A stretch of 64,000 nucleotides of DNA from Gryganskiella cystojenkinii. Its lineage: Eukaryota > Mortierellomycota > Mortierellomycetes > Mortierellales > Mortierellaceae. The notes beneath the pieces were generated by a model that saw only the letters and a program-made list of their open reading frames with translations, had not been told where the DNA came from and ran no database searches. The position numbers and the translations under genes are program-made. Where the stretch lies: contig JAAAIG010000013.1 of the NCBI GenBank assembly GCA_015852425.1, positions 17,554-81,553 on the forward strand, read 5' to 3'. This document shows positions 11,501-27,828 of this stretch, piece after piece. Position 1 is the first letter of the stretch. Each line of letters begins with the position of its first letter.

Positions 11501-11866
11501 CCACCCACACTCACTTCCACGCCTCTTTTCATGTTATCATTCGTCTCTTCCACCTTTTTCCTTGCAGCTCACTCACCTGACTAAACCCCACAATGTCGAC
11601 CATCAGTACCGCCCCAAACTGTGTAAACTGGAAGGGCATCTCCAGATTCCTGTCTTCTTCTGCAACATGCAGACTTCTCACAAACCTATTTTTTTTAAAA
11701 TATGCAATCAGCATTGTCGCGATGCCATGGCGCAGATGCGATGTTAGTCGAGGATGGGAAAGTCGTTCTTGAAAAAAAAAGAAACCATGGTTGCCTTTAA
11801 GCAATTAGTCGATGTGTTCACTTGCTTGGACATGTACGGTGCAATGTTGATGGATTGTGTCGCCAT
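5500..11866 (-). CDS. Soluble-type (ADCY10-like) adenylyl cyclase with P-loop and TPR-like C-terminal region
   Basis: Predicted exons: 11866-11838, 11685-11577, 11247-11128, 11030-10229, 10142-9821, 9736-9552, 9456-8161 and 8069-5500 (5433 nt, 1810 aa). The first exon is the least certain. The order matches mammalian sAC: cyclase domain C1 with FGAVLMVDIVGFSQ and VVKFLGDALLVVF (two metal Asp and a Lys kept), C2 with FRTVTILFVSLGD and VDDKGATLLCAYGLP, a STAND-type NTPase with Walker A GPRGSGKS (about residue 711) and Walker B IVMFEDVQW, then about 850 helical TPR-like residues. A Ser/Asn-rich insertion splits C1, and a second Ser-rich stretch follows the P-loop. The expected role is cAMP production from ATP in the cytosol or organelles. 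Usual fungal cyclases are Cyr1-like, with LRR and PP2C domains, and this is not one. Confidence 0.85.
11293..11316. repeat. GAGT tetranucleotide microsatellite
   Basis: About six tandem GAGT units lie inside the 329-base intron of the cyclase gene between exons ending at 11577 and starting at 11247. On the transcribed strand this reads as CACT repeats shortly before the acceptor. Confidence 0.8.
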
Positions 11867-12966
11867 GGCCTCTGTCTCCAGTTCTTTGACCTTCTTGATC
11901 TTGCTGGTTGTTATTTTTTGTGTCCGTTGACAGTTTTCAAACGGCAGGTGAGGCGCGGCAGTCGAGGTTCAGTTGCTGAACCGGGGTGGGAATGTGTACT
12001 AGGTCCGAACTTCAGAGATCAAGGACTGAAAAAAGGGCTGTAAAGCACTTCTGTACTGTGAAGGAACAAAATAAAGGCTGAGGGATGGGATAATGGTCTT
12101 GTTTGGCGGTGGTGGTTGCCGCTGGCGGTGCAGACGAGGAGGGAGAGGTAAAGAGGGAGGGAGGGAGGGAGGGAGGGGGGAATGCAAAGTGGGATAGACA
12201 AAGTGAAATAATTTTTTTTTAAGACGACCAGTCGAAGTTTGCGCGCGTGCTGTCCTTCTGTTTCGTCCACGCCGGCTGAACCGTGCAGTGAAGACAAGAA
12301 TCGCAAAAACTCCACAGGAAAACAGGAACAAGACAGACACGGAAAACACCGAGGGATGGGGATTTTTTCCCCTCCTGGTAAAATTGAAGAAGGGATTTGG
12401 AACTGAGACTGGGGGAAGAGGGAGGTGTATCAAATGAACGAAATATGCAACAATTTTAAGAACGAGAGCCAGTCTGGTTGTAAAAGGAAAGGAGGCGAAG
12501 GGGGCCGATGGCAGGATGGGAAAAAAAGGAAACAACCCAGGATCGACTAGGAGTTGTTTAAAAAGCTATTTTTATGTGTGGAGAAGAGTTGTAAGCTGCA
12601 CAAAGAGAGTGTAGAGAAATAACAAGAAAACAAAGGCAGAAAAAGATGATCTGATTCCTTTTTGAAGTCACGCATGTTCAGATTGAAGAGAAAGAAAGGA
12701 GAGAAAGACGGACAACGACGCGACACTCACAGACTGACCATCTGAGTTTTTTCTCTTCACACGCCGCCTACGCTCACCGCATAACGCATTGATCCTCTGC
12801 CCCGTTTATGCTGCATGCTGCGGTCGACTCGAAGCAGCGCCACCCCTGCATTTTGTACAACGTCCTCCAGAATCATGCGAAAGCCGTGGGCAAAGCAATG
12901 GGCGAACAGTGGCAGATCTACATGTGACATTCCACATGCGGGGGCCGTGCTTTTATATTGTCAAGA
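11867..12966. other. Intergenic region upstream of the cyclase, with G4-type tract
   Basis: No supported gene. Read on the minus strand it is strongly CT-rich from about 12540 to 12000, as expected for promoter and leader of the cyclase. A GGGA tandem array lies at 12154-12180. An open frame on the minus strand continues upstream of the proposed cyclase ATG to about 11970 but has no ATG. Confidence 0.4.
12154..12180 (+). repeat. GGGA tandem repeat with G-quadruplex potential
   Basis: Five runs of three or more G separated by single A bases, the last run being six G. It lies about 290 bases upstream of the proposed cyclase start, with the C-rich strand being the coding strand of that gene. 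Confidence 0.7.
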
Positions 12967-14514
12967 TTAGTTATCTTGCTCCAGCAGGAACAGTGGTAGC
13001 TCTCTCGAGCCTTCTTTCACTTGTTGCTTTGGTTGTGCGACTAGAGCACTCTTGCTTTTCATTTGTGGCGCATTGGTTGATGTTGGCGATGAAGACATGG
13101 TCGTCTCTACTGATGTCGGTGCCATGTTCTGTGGAGATGTATCAGGTGCTCCAGAAGCTGATATTGGTATCCGTCCCCTCAGTTCAGGAGCGGTATCAGT
13201 CTGGAGTAGTACCGATTGTTGTAGATTAGAGTCCAAGTCAATCGGTATATCAACTGTGTCCCGGAATTGTTTGTCGAGTGCAAAGAGGGTCTCAAACATA
13301 GCCGACCGCTCGGCCTGTATAGGCGCCATCGGTACCACTTCTTTCAGACTCTTGGATCTGACATAGTCAAATATAATAAAGTTCAATGCACCTGCTGGTA
13401 CGGCCAAGATGGCCCGCGCTTTTGTTCCTGAAAAGAATGCCATGGGTCCTTCTTTCTTCCAGATTTCCTTGAAAACATCCATCCATTTCAAGGAAGGTAA
13501 TGGGAGCTTGATACCTGATCCGTTGGTCGGCTGCAGTCGTTGTTCTGTTTGAATACGCGTTTTGACCATGTCACACGGCGAAGATAGCACGACTCCCGCC
13601 AAGGACGCAAAACATCCTGCGATCGACGAGATGATAAACTGGTGCGATTGTACTGGTGGAAACGGATTCGAATTGCGTGTCCTTGACGCCTGAATCTCCC
13701 GCAAATAGTCGATCTTGTCCTTGACCCAGACTCTCGAAATCTCATAGGTCGGGAAATATGCTGCAAAGAACGGCATTGTGGATAACAGAGTGGCATAGTA
13801 TCCGCGGAAGAGAAAACGAAGGCCCTCCTGTCTGAACTGCGACCGCAATGAGTCGTAAATCGTCATAGGTGGCGCTCGGTCCAGTGGTTCGTACGATCCT
13901 GTGACGTACAAGGGTATATTAGAGGCATTGGGTAAATGCCCTGCCTTCGCGATCGTGATTTGCTGTGAGATCTGTCATGTGAAAGAACGGGAATATCGAG
14001 TATCAAGACCGTGCTCTTTTTTACGCGTGTGTTTTCTTTTGGATGCACATATTTTTGGGGAGACTTCATCACATACCATGTCAAAAGGTACGATGAAAAA
14101 AGTCGTGACCATGGCGGAAAAGGAGCCCAAAACACCACTGAGGACGTGAGAGTTTCGTAGGATCGGGTATCCAAAGTACCGGTGCTCTTTGATTTTTTGT
14201 GCGGTGTAATCATAGGTCGCAAACTGCAGAATCTTTGTTGTTGTGAGTCCTATGGTAAAGATGGTTGATCCTGCAAAGAGAGCAAGGATGCCGTTGCGTC
14301 GGTGCACATCTCGGATGACGTGAAAGACCGAGTTCGAGATAGGACTACTGGATTTGCTCTGCTGAAGCAACCGCACGGTGCGGAAAGGGTACATGAACAG
14401 GATCGGGGGTACATTGAGCAAGGTTGCATAGAGGTAATATCGGTGAAAGTCGATCCTTGAGTGGTCAAAAGACTCGGGTATGGGCGGCATTTTCGCGTCA
14501 GAGGTCGGATCCAA
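12967..14514 (-). CDS. Mitochondrial carrier (SLC25 family, SLC25A44-like)
   Basis: Two exons, 14514-14077 and 13971-12967 (donor GTATGT, acceptor CAG), give 480 aa. Three carrier repeats are visible with signature-like sequences YPFRTVRLLQQ, VPFDMISQQ (built across the intron) and SPCDMVKTRIQTE. The third fits PxDxxK well. The layout and the motifs around the first two repeats resemble SLC25A44, a branched-chain amino acid carrier, but the substrate cannot be read from sequence. After the sixth helix there is an unusual C-terminal tail of about 130 Ser/Pro/Thr-rich residues. A second in-frame Met at 14490 is an alternative start. Only 237 bases separate it from the condensin stop upstream. 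Confidence 0.85.
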
Positions 14515-14751
14515 GGAGAGGACAGATGGATGAGCAGAGAGATGGTCAGTCTAATAGACGCTCAAACGGACAAACGGATAGACACGGAAAAGAAAGAAGA
14601 AAAAAAAACTAATGGAAATGGCAAAAAAAACTCCTCATTCATTCCATGCCAATTCGAAAAAACGTCGCGTGCGGTCTCACTTTCATCACCCAGAGTCCAA
14701 AATTGACAGTCACGGATTTTCCAATGCGTTTTATTTGGACTGCCGTGCGTT

Positions 14752-17700
14752 TTAGTCATCGTCTTCCTGGTCGTCTTCCTCTTCCGATTCGATGATCCGC
14801 CTCGACTTTAATGTCACGGCCCGTCTTGACCGGGGAGGAGCCGGAGCAGCTGCAGACATCGAGGGAGAAGAAGTTGATGATGAGGCCCCTTTGCTGACCC
14901 GCTTGCCTGAGGATCCATGGCCCTTGGATGAGACTGTCTCGTCCGCCTCGTCCTCTTCGTCTGCACCAGACATATCAATGTCCTCATCCTCGTCCTCGTC
15001 CTCGTCCTCCTCATCTGACCACTTGGGCTTTTTACCGCCAGACTTTGATCGACTAGTCGATTTGCCACGGGAAGAGACCTTTGTGGAGCTTGATATAGGA
15101 GCCGTTTTTTTGCCCGACTTGGATTCTGACGATTTGCTTGGCCGATGAGCCTTCTTTCCGAGCTTCGACTGGTCCAACACATCCTCTTCGAAATCGTCAC
15201 CGTCCTCCTCCATAGGTGTATCCAGATCGAATTCCTTCGGTCCAGACCGTGCTCTGCTCGCTCGTTGCTTCGATCTCATATTTGTGTTGCTAGACTCTGG
15301 ATCTCGGACAGCCAGGTGCTCCATACTGCTCTCCATTTCAATCTCACTCTCATCCACTGCATCAGCATTGGCATCTGCAGAGGGACCACCAGCCAACTCT
15401 GCTGACGCCACCTCTTCCTCTTGCGCTTCATCATCAGATTCCTGCCTCTTTGAACCGCGAGTTTTCCTTCTAGGCTCAAAGGACTGATCAGGAACTCCCT
15501 TGACCTTCAAACCTGCCAAGGCGCTTCCAGCTTTTCGGCCACCCCTCCTTCCTCCTTTCTTAACTGCTGTCAGAGCCTTATTTTCTGTTTCAAGCACCTC
15601 CTCGCCCTTGGCCTTGAACTCTTTCAGCCTGTTCTCGAACTCGTCCATAATGGGCTTCATCTCGGGCTTTGGCGGTTTGATGGATCGGCCCTATTATTTG
15701 CCAACGTGAGAGAAGAGTTCGAGTTTATAAGAACCAAGGAAATTAAAAAATCGCAAATAAAAGAAAAGCAAATAGAGACACCCAAAAGATAAACACTAAC
15801 CTTTGCAATGATATCTGTAAGATATTTGTATACGGCTTCCTCATGCACCTTGTCCTGGTAGTTTGGAAAGCCTTCCAACAACTTCTTGAAACTCTTCTCA
15901 GTCTTAAACGGCAGCATAGAAAGACAGAATGCAATATCTCTCCACCCTCTTTCATCGTCGGTGTTCTTGAATCGTTGACAGAGTTTCTCAATCATAGAGT
16001 CCATAGTCTTGTCCTTGATCAACTCAAAAAGGAACCTCATAATCTTCCTATAAGAGTCCTCGTCAATCTTGGCGTTTGAAAGGTGAGAAATAATATCGGG
16101 CATGTTGTTGTAAACTGCGTTATCCTTGCTGGTCAACTCTGTAAAGAACAGGCGAGCGAGATCACTGATGCGCGCGTCCTCGTCCACAAGACAAATGGCC
16201 ATCTCTCCAAGCTGACCCTTGACTTTGACCATTCCATTCAGAATCAGATGTGTCAACACCATGAGCGTGTTCTTCTTGACAGCCGTGTCAGAGTCCGACA
16301 GTCGCTTGTACAAATAGGTAATGTTGGCGTCGATCAGGTTGTTGAAACACACAGCCATATCTCCAAGAGCGATGATGATGTTGGACCTGATTGCGGGTTC
16401 TTTCGACTTTTCCAGGATCGTAAAAAGCAGCTGGAGGTTGTGTTCGCAAAACTCAGCAGAGATACACATCAGCTTACAGAGAGCCAGTGTCGCCGAGCTT
16501 TGGAGAGTTTTATCCTAAAAAAAACATTACATAAAATTGTCAAGTCAGCAACATTGCATCCTATCATCAAACAATTTCAGAGACCACATCCACGTAAGAG
16601 GCACACTTACAGAGTAGAGGGTATTGTTGCCACAAATAGTGATAATGAGTGGTCCAAACACTTGGAGCAAACTGCCTTCGCCAAAGAGAAGTTCCCGCTC
16701 TCGAATGTGTGCCATGGCATCACCAAATTCGTCTTCAGTAGTGCCAACGACCTGGTCCAGCTCATCATCTACAGCGCTGTCCTTGTCTTTCTTCTTTTCG
16801 CTTCCGGCGGCTGCCTTTCGACGCTTGAACTCCTCCTCAATCACCTCCATATGGACGATATGCTTGATAGCAACGTGACCCACGATGAACAACAGCTGAC
16901 TAAGCTTCCAAGGGTCGATCACAAAGGCGTTCTCAAAGTTCATGGTCGGGTCCTCGCTCAACATGCTCATGGGCAAATCCGCTTCAGTTTGGTCTTGAGG
17001 CGAGTCGACAGATTCCGTCAAATTGAAGATTGCTTTGCACCTAGTCTTGATGATGTCTCCACAGAGGACGTCGGGATGTTCACCGAGTAAATAGATGGTG
17101 TTCAATGCCTGCTCCGCAACCGCAAACCTAAAGAATTGAATATGTTAGATCCAGCTTTATCTCTTTTGTAATCGGTTGTTTATCTTTGAAGTACAGGGTA
17201 CGTTAACTCACCAGTTCTTGGATGTTGTCGGAGAATCAATCAAAGTGCCTAACTTGGCAAAGATGGGGTGCTTCATAGGCAAGCGGACCGTATCCTGCGC
17301 AAGGACGCCCTTTTGCTTCTTTTTCTCTCCTGCTACGCGCTGAAGTGCAATGCAAGAGTACCTGGCAAGTGCGAGATCCTCCTTGCCAAGGTCACCGAGA
17401 CCGATCCTCAGAATGACATCGACTTTCTGCGCCACAATGTCCGGCTTTGCCTTTGCCAACATGCCAAGGATAATGATAGCTCCACGGCGCTGTTGCTTTG
17501 GGATAAACTTGCCATGGCAATAGACCTGCCAGAGTTTCTCCACGACTTCGTCCGAGATGGCAATATCGCTAGTATGGGCAGCCGAGTCCGCAACAATTGT
17601 GCTCAGAAGTTGCTCCAGAGAGGTCAACTCTGCCAATGTGCTTCCATATGTCAGACTATGAACAAATATAAAGTAACAAATTATAAAGTTGTGCTTAGTA

Positions 17701-20357
17701 CGAAGGGCAAGTTCTTGATATCAGTGAGCGAATGCATTGTTTTCAGCACCCATTACGTACCTGACTAAGTTCCTTGCCACTGTGGCAATGTTCTCCTTCT
17801 CCGTCAAAGCTTCGTCAGGCGCGAGATAAATTTGCCAGTAGCACTCCATCAGTCGGGCACGAACGCTCTTTGCCTCATCGCCGTTATCCTTCATCCAGAC
17901 GAGATGAACCATCTTGCGGATGCCGTCCTATAAGTCCCCCAGTGTTTAAAAAGATATTGCATGTGAGAAACTTGTATGAATGATAGATCTCGAATGTCTA
18001 CACCGTATCGAAAAAGAGGCTTACACTGGCAACGCGGACTTTGTAGCGGTGAAGAGTGACGAAGAACTCCATCGCCTCGACAACCTCGAGCTTCATGGTT
18101 GACGCCAAGAGTTCGCACATCACAGGCACAGATCGGTGGATGAGGTGGATGAATCGAATGGCGTCAGCGTAATATCGTTGCTGCAGCGTCTTGGTGACAT
18201 ATTCCTTGGACGCCTGCAGGGCCAAAAGTTCCTCATCGGTCGGAAGCGCTATATCTTTGTCTTCGTCACTCTCGTTTTCCTCTGCTTGTTCCGGCGCATC
18301 CAGGTCCATGCTTTCGCCCATGGCGGCCCGTCTCTTAGAAGGCTTGGTGATCATTGCCTTCAACTCATCTGTGACTTCTGTGTATTGCACTTCCCACTCC
18401 TCCAAATCAAGCTCGCCACCGTGCATCGAATATGGGTGTGATTCAATCATGCGAATCAAGGTTTTGATAGCTTGCTTCCGGGTCCAGAAACTCTTGTCCG
18501 AAAGTCTTCCAATAACGAGCTCAGTCAGCCGCTGTCGACGCTTTGGAAACTTGACTCGAAGGTCGCAAAGGCTACTTGCGATCTGCAACACTTTAGTGCG
18601 CACATAAGAGTTTGTGTCCATGAAGCGCTCCTCCAGGATATCGAAAAATCCGTCGATTTGGTTCTTGACTTGGTCTGTTTGTTCAACTTCTGAAAGGTAC
18701 GAGATGAGGTTTCCGATGACCTCAACAATGGCCTGGCGCATAGTGTATGACTGCAATCAGATTCACAGGGCATAAAGGAGTTGGTTAGCTCTTAGGTTGG
18801 TACTGAAAGCGGTGAAAGACGTGTTTTTCGCAGGCATTTTCGTCTTTGTAATTACTTCTCCGTCAAGATGGTCAATCAAGAGACCCATCTGCTTGAGAAC
18901 AATCTTTGGGGCGACTTCGGAGAGTTTCACTAAGAACTTTGCAAACGCTCGGGGAACGCTGGTATCCTTGATATTTTCATCGAATTCTTTGGAGCTGACA
19001 TCCCTCAAGATGCTGTCGGCCAACTGTGGAAAGTCAAAGTTGTTGATCAGCATTTCCAATAATTCGGCCATTGGTTCAGGAGTATGCTCCCAATACTGCA
19101 AGTTCTGAAGGATGGTCGTCCTGGCACCTGTTTAGAAGAAAGTGATATTAGCGTCCATTCCTGCCGTCCACACAACAACACTAACAATAATAACTTGCTC
19201 AAAAGTATCTCAGAGGTACAAGAATACCATACCGAACTCGTGGTTGTGATTCTTGATGCAGACACAAAGAACCTTGTACACCCTTTGCTTTAGTGCTTGG
19301 ATCTTGATGTTGGCCTTGTTTTCCAGAATTTGATAAGCGGGCTTGAACGATAAGCTGACAAACGTCTCTTTTTCATGAGTCGCTGTCCAGATCTTTGAGA
19401 GGTGCAGTTCCAGACACTTGATCATCATGTCCATAGCCTTTTGCTTCTCGGAAGTCCAAGTAGAAGTTCCTTCCTCTGCATTTTCGGTGTCCTTATTGGC
19501 TTTGCCGGCCTTGCCTCGCTAAAAAGAAAGTGAGGACAATTAGAATGTCGTCTTATTATTAGTTCACCATTTTTCCAATTGGTCTCCATGCAAAGTCTGT
19601 TGTTCGTGGAAGGCTGAACTAACCGCAGTCTTGCCCGCCTTATCCGTTGCTGCTGCCCTGGAGGTAGCCTTTTGTTCAGTAATATTGATAAGCCAAGAGA
19701 TGAGGAAGGCATACATCTCAAGCGGTTCCCGATGTTGCATGTATACATCCTGGTCGTTGCTGTCCAAGTCTTGTGAGGTCGATGAGATCTCCGAGTTGAA
19801 GCCTAACGAAAGAGGGGGGTAGCAAGGTTAGGCACTGGATTTACTTTCTTAGGATGGGAATGGCCATTATGGTGGAACCGTACCTGAGAGTATAATATCC
19901 CAGACCTTGGTTGCAGTCTGGAGTTTGAGGGTATTGAAGTGTCTATGAAAATAATCAAATAAATAGGTAAAGAGCAGTTTGAGTGACCAGGACAGCTTTG
20001 AAAAGAAACAGAGGATGTGATTGAACTCTAGTTTATGGTGATGACTCTTTACTTGATGAAGCTCCGTAGTTGGTCAAACGTGGTGCTGTCTGTGATGTTG
20101 CCTGATGATTCCTGGATGGTGTCGACAATCTCTAATTGAATGAATGAAAAGAAGATGACATGTAAAGAAAGCCATCAAGGCGCGTAAAACCCTTTTGATA
20201 TTGNNNNNNNNNNAAAAAAAAAAAAGGGGGTTGTACCATTAAGAATCCTGTCGAGGGTCTTTTGGTGTTCGCCCTCAATGGCGATTTCACGGGGGATGTG
20301 GATCGACTCTTGCTGAATGTTGCTCAGCTCCTCATCGAGCTCAAACAGGCCGGGCAT
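14752..20357 (-). CDS. YCS4: Condensin complex subunit 1 (Cnd1/Ycs4/NCAPD2)
   Basis: This HEAT-repeat non-SMC subunit of condensin acts in mitotic chromosome compaction. Twelve exons were placed: 20357-20237, 20131-20053, 19942-19884, 19802-19624, 19518-19233, 19127-18856, 18750-18025, 17927-17761, 17655-17212, 17127-16611, 16514-15801 and 15690-14752. They sum to 4503 nt and 1500 aa (human NCAPD2 has 1401). Landmarks are the N-terminal LFELDEELSNIQ, the HLDGESYTMRQAIVEVIGN block formed across an intron, the LALCKLMCISAEFCEHNL repeat, and NTDDERGWRDIAFCLSML near the C-terminus. The C-terminal 300 residues are acidic and Ser/Lys-rich (runs of Asp-Glu at 14990-15020), as in other D2 subunits and likely phosphoregulated. 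All junctions are GT-AG. A 10-N gap lies in the first intron. Confidence 0.92.
20204..20213. other. Run of 10 N (assembly gap)
   Basis: Ten unknown bases next to a poly-A/T stretch, inside the first intron (20132-20236) of the condensin gene. The true gap length is unknown, so the intron may be longer than it appears. Confidence 0.99.
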
Positions 20358-20579
20358 GGTGTCTATGCTTGGCCGTGCTTGTCTGTGACCGTAAAAGAAA
20401 AAGGGTTGATGAGTGTGAGAGGAGATGGATGAAAGAAATGATTTTGTTTTCAACAAAAAAAAAAGCGCGTTTCCCATTCAACAGAGAAAGAGAGGGAGAG
20501 AGGGAGATTTGCAGAAAGCAGTCCCGTTTGAACCTTTGAAAATATATTTGGTGGCAAAATTGAATTTTTCTGTGTTCGT

Positions 20580-25034
<4,455 letters not shown>

Positions 25035-25480
25035 CGTTTCGACTCTCGATGTTTTTTTTTTTCTTTACGCAACTGAAGATCTCGAGTGAACAGAGGATTG
25101 AAAGGCAAAGTGGGCAGAGAAGAGAAAGAAAAAGATATCTTCTCTGCTGGAGACTTCTCTATTTGACAGACAAGAAGTGCTTCGCTTCTGCGCGGCGGTT
25201 TCGGGAAACCTAAAATTTGTTTTGGATGAGCCTTAAAAAAAGGGCAAGAACGAAGGCCAAATTTGGACATGAATGCGCAGCTAACATGGCTCACAGCAGT
25301 TTGGGTTATTTTTCTTCAATACACAGAGTACATTTTGAAAATGAGCAGGCCGAAGGACTCAAACACAAAAAAAGAAACCCTTTGATCGAAGCGCGCGTGA
25401 ATCGCATGTCATTTTATACCACTCTGCATGTTTTGCGCTCTCGTTATTTTCACTCTTAATCCTAGAGTTTCTTTACTCCT

Positions 25481-26710
25481 TCAGGCTACGGCAGCGGCGA
25501 CAATAACCTCAGAAACATCTTGGTCCGAGCCAGAGCTGGAGACCGTTACGAGCCCACCAGGACCTCCATTCGGTTCCAGGAGTGGCTGCGAGGTACTAAA
25601 CGACAGAGCGGACTTCATAGAAGGGCAATACATGGCCAGGATCGAAGCTGCATCGGCCAAGGAGCCGTTGGGTGAGGACTTTGGACTGCCATAGAGAGCC
25701 ATGATCGAGCTCGAGTAATGAGTTTCTGTGGTCGTTGTCATCATGGACGGAGTTGTCGACGGGAAAGTCTGGGTGTGTGAGCCACTCGCTAGAGTTCGTA
25801 GATCGAGATGGGGTAACGCAAGCGCGGATTCCTTTTGCTTTGGTGCCCTTGTTAAATTTGAGACCGTTTGTAAATTCTCGCCAGTAGGGACGATCAACAG
25901 TGCGCGATCGGGGGCAGCTAATGATTCACAGAGGACGTGCGTGAGCTCCGCCGAGGATGAGCTGGATGGAGGACAGGCTTTTGGAGGTCGAGAAGGAAAG
26001 AAGAGTCGATGCCTGCTCTTGCGCTTGATGCTGGAACGGGCCTTAGTTCGGGTGAGCGTAGGCATACTGCTGCTCAGCTGAGGTTTGCTGCCCTTCAAGA
26101 TTGAAAACACGGAGGTTGAAGGAAGGTCTTCGAGACGAGCAGTGGATGGGGACGACTCTGAAGGCGAGGGAATTTGTAGATCGTGGTGGCTAGTAAGCGC
26201 TTCGTCGACTACGTTCACATGACAAGAATCTGTAGTTGTCGTTACAGTGGCCATAGCGGCTGTTGAGCCAAGTTCTTGGTCCAAGTCCCGTGCGCTCTCA
26301 GAGTTCTTTTTGCGCCTTTGGCGCCAAGATCGACCGTTGACAAAGTAAAAAGTCACTGCAACAACAAGAACCAGGATACCGACGCTGAAAACAATAACGC
26401 CTGCAACAACATCTGCTCTCGAGATAAAACTTTCTGCGAATATGCCTCGTCCTAGACTGTGACCTTTGTCCTGTGACTCACTTTTTGTTACCTCCTTGGT
26501 GTTGTTGGCGATGGAGTCCGTGAGAGTTGGTCGAAGATGCTGTAGAGAGGTCGATACGTGATGTGACTTGTCGACTGTGGTTGAGGCAGATTGATCTGTG
26601 CTTTCGCTTGAGGTATGTTTGTCTTCCTCAGAAAAGAGGAACCTTTCAATGGTGTAATGGAAAGGCAGGCTACTGAGCGTAAAAGATGGCATGATGAGAG
26701 GGTGATCCAT
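25481..26710 (-). CDS. Single-pass membrane protein of unknown function, Ser/Thr-rich
   Basis: I do not recognise this gene. The intron-free frame encodes 409 aa. About 95 Ser/Thr/His-rich residues precede one strong transmembrane helix (about residues 101-123, starting VVAGVIVFSVGILVLVVAV). A basic stop-transfer stretch (RSWRQRRKKN) follows, then about 270 low-complexity Ser/Pro/Thr residues with basic patches such as SIKRKSRHR. The charge pattern predicts N-terminus outside and C-terminal tail in the cytosol, but no clear signal peptide is seen. This resembles fungal wall-sensor or receptor-like proteins in form only. Length and codon structure support a real gene; an upstream intron cannot be excluded. 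Confidence 0.65.
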   Translation of the reverse strand: MDHPLIMPSFTLSSLPFHYTIERFLFSEEDKHTSSESTDQSASTTVDKSHHVSTSLQHLRPTLTDSIANNTKEVTKSESQDKGHSLGRGIFAESFISRADVVAGVIVFSVGILVLVVAVTFYFVNGRSWRQRRKKNSESARDLDQELGSTAAMATVTTTTDSCHVNVVDEALTSHHDLQIPSPSESSPSTARLEDLPSTSVFSILKGSKPQLSSSMPTLTRTKARSSIKRKSRHRLFFPSRPPKACPPSSSSSAELTHVLCESLAAPDRALLIVPTGENLQTVSNLTRAPKQKESALALPHLDLRTLASGSHTQTFPSTTPSMMTTTTETHYSSSIMALYGSPKSSPNGSLADAASILAMYCPSMKSALSFSTSQPLLEPNGGPGGLVTVSSSGSDQDVSEVIVAAAVA

Positions 26711-27828
26711 AGTTTGTAGGCTTGTGGGAATGCTGGAAACAAGAGTTCAATTGAATGGGTACGGGGGAACAGAAGGAGGCGAAATGGACCGTTGAAAGAA
26801 GAAAAAAAGCAGATCCTTGCATGCGAGGGGGCATTACTTTCATTTCTTGCAACAACGTGCGCATTGGAATACGTTTCGTTCTTGTGGTCTTTGTTATCCT
26901 TTTGATTTTTTACTTGCTTTCGGTAGGTTCCAGCCCGTCGAGTACGCGTTGAGGCTCCTACGGAAATGTAATAAATGAGGACATATGGGCCGCGCGTCTT
27001 ATTGGAGATCGGTCAGTCATGTCTCCCCATGATGTTCTTTTGTTGGACGGGTGATCCAACTCGAGCAAATAAACAGTCGGAGGGATGAAAGAAGGCGAAC
27101 GCGTTTTGCTCAATGCCCTGTGCACTTTCAAGACAATGCGGATAGAAGAGATATTGGGAGGCTATCAACATGAGACAAAAGACAGCAACCCGTGCGTGGA
27201 TTGTGCGCCCAGAGTGGTCAAGAGTGCACAAGGAGACAGATCCACGTTGCGGAACACAAGGAGGAAATTTGTGTGGCGATTTTGCGCACGAACAACAATG
27301 TTCAAACTCCATGTTGGCAGACAACAGATGGATATCCACAAAAGCTGCCTGTCTCGATCGATGGGCGAAGGCATAAAAAAGAGGGGTGGGTGATCATAGA
27401 CGATGGTGAAATATGAAGAAAAAGAACGAATAGGATGAAGCTCCTGCAGCAAAAGGGGGTGGAGTAAGAGGGGGTGGAGGGGAGTATGTCGGTCAGCCTG
27501 TCAGCCAGTCTGCCAATTGCCGCCACCCTCAGGTCAGGGGGGAAGAAAGAAAGAAGCGACTCGACAGACTTTTGTTCTTTCAACAAAAAAAGCGTTCATA
27601 AACTCAATGCAATGAAAAGGAAGGGAGGAATGAATGAACGAGTGAAATCCACACTCACTCATTCGTTTCCATTCACTCTTTTCTCATTCTTCTCTTTCTT
27701 CTCTTTATCTCTCTGTCTCTCTTCTCGAGGACACAAACTCTCCACTCTTTCTGTGTATATTAATATTACCCCACTCTCCTCAACTACTCCTGATACCCCT
27801 GCAGACAAATCGAGTAGAATTACCAGTG
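26711..27828. other. Divergent intergenic region between the membrane protein and GPI-PLD genes
   Basis: No supported gene; the open frames here overlap each other on both strands and lack family features. A G-rich direct repeat (GGGGGTGGA twice) lies at 27456-27480, and the stretch 27650-27790 is CT-rich on the plus strand, fitting a leader for the GPI-PLD gene. Confidence 0.4.

Noticed and set aside
11999..12535. 178-codon minus-strand frame upstream of the cyclase
   Set aside because: It is CT-rich leader/promoter sequence giving Pro/Ser/Leu/Phe low complexity, with no domain.
16083..17090. 335-codon open frame on the plus strand inside the condensin gene
   Set aside because: It is antisense to well-conserved condensin exons 10 and 11, spans their intron, and has no family features.
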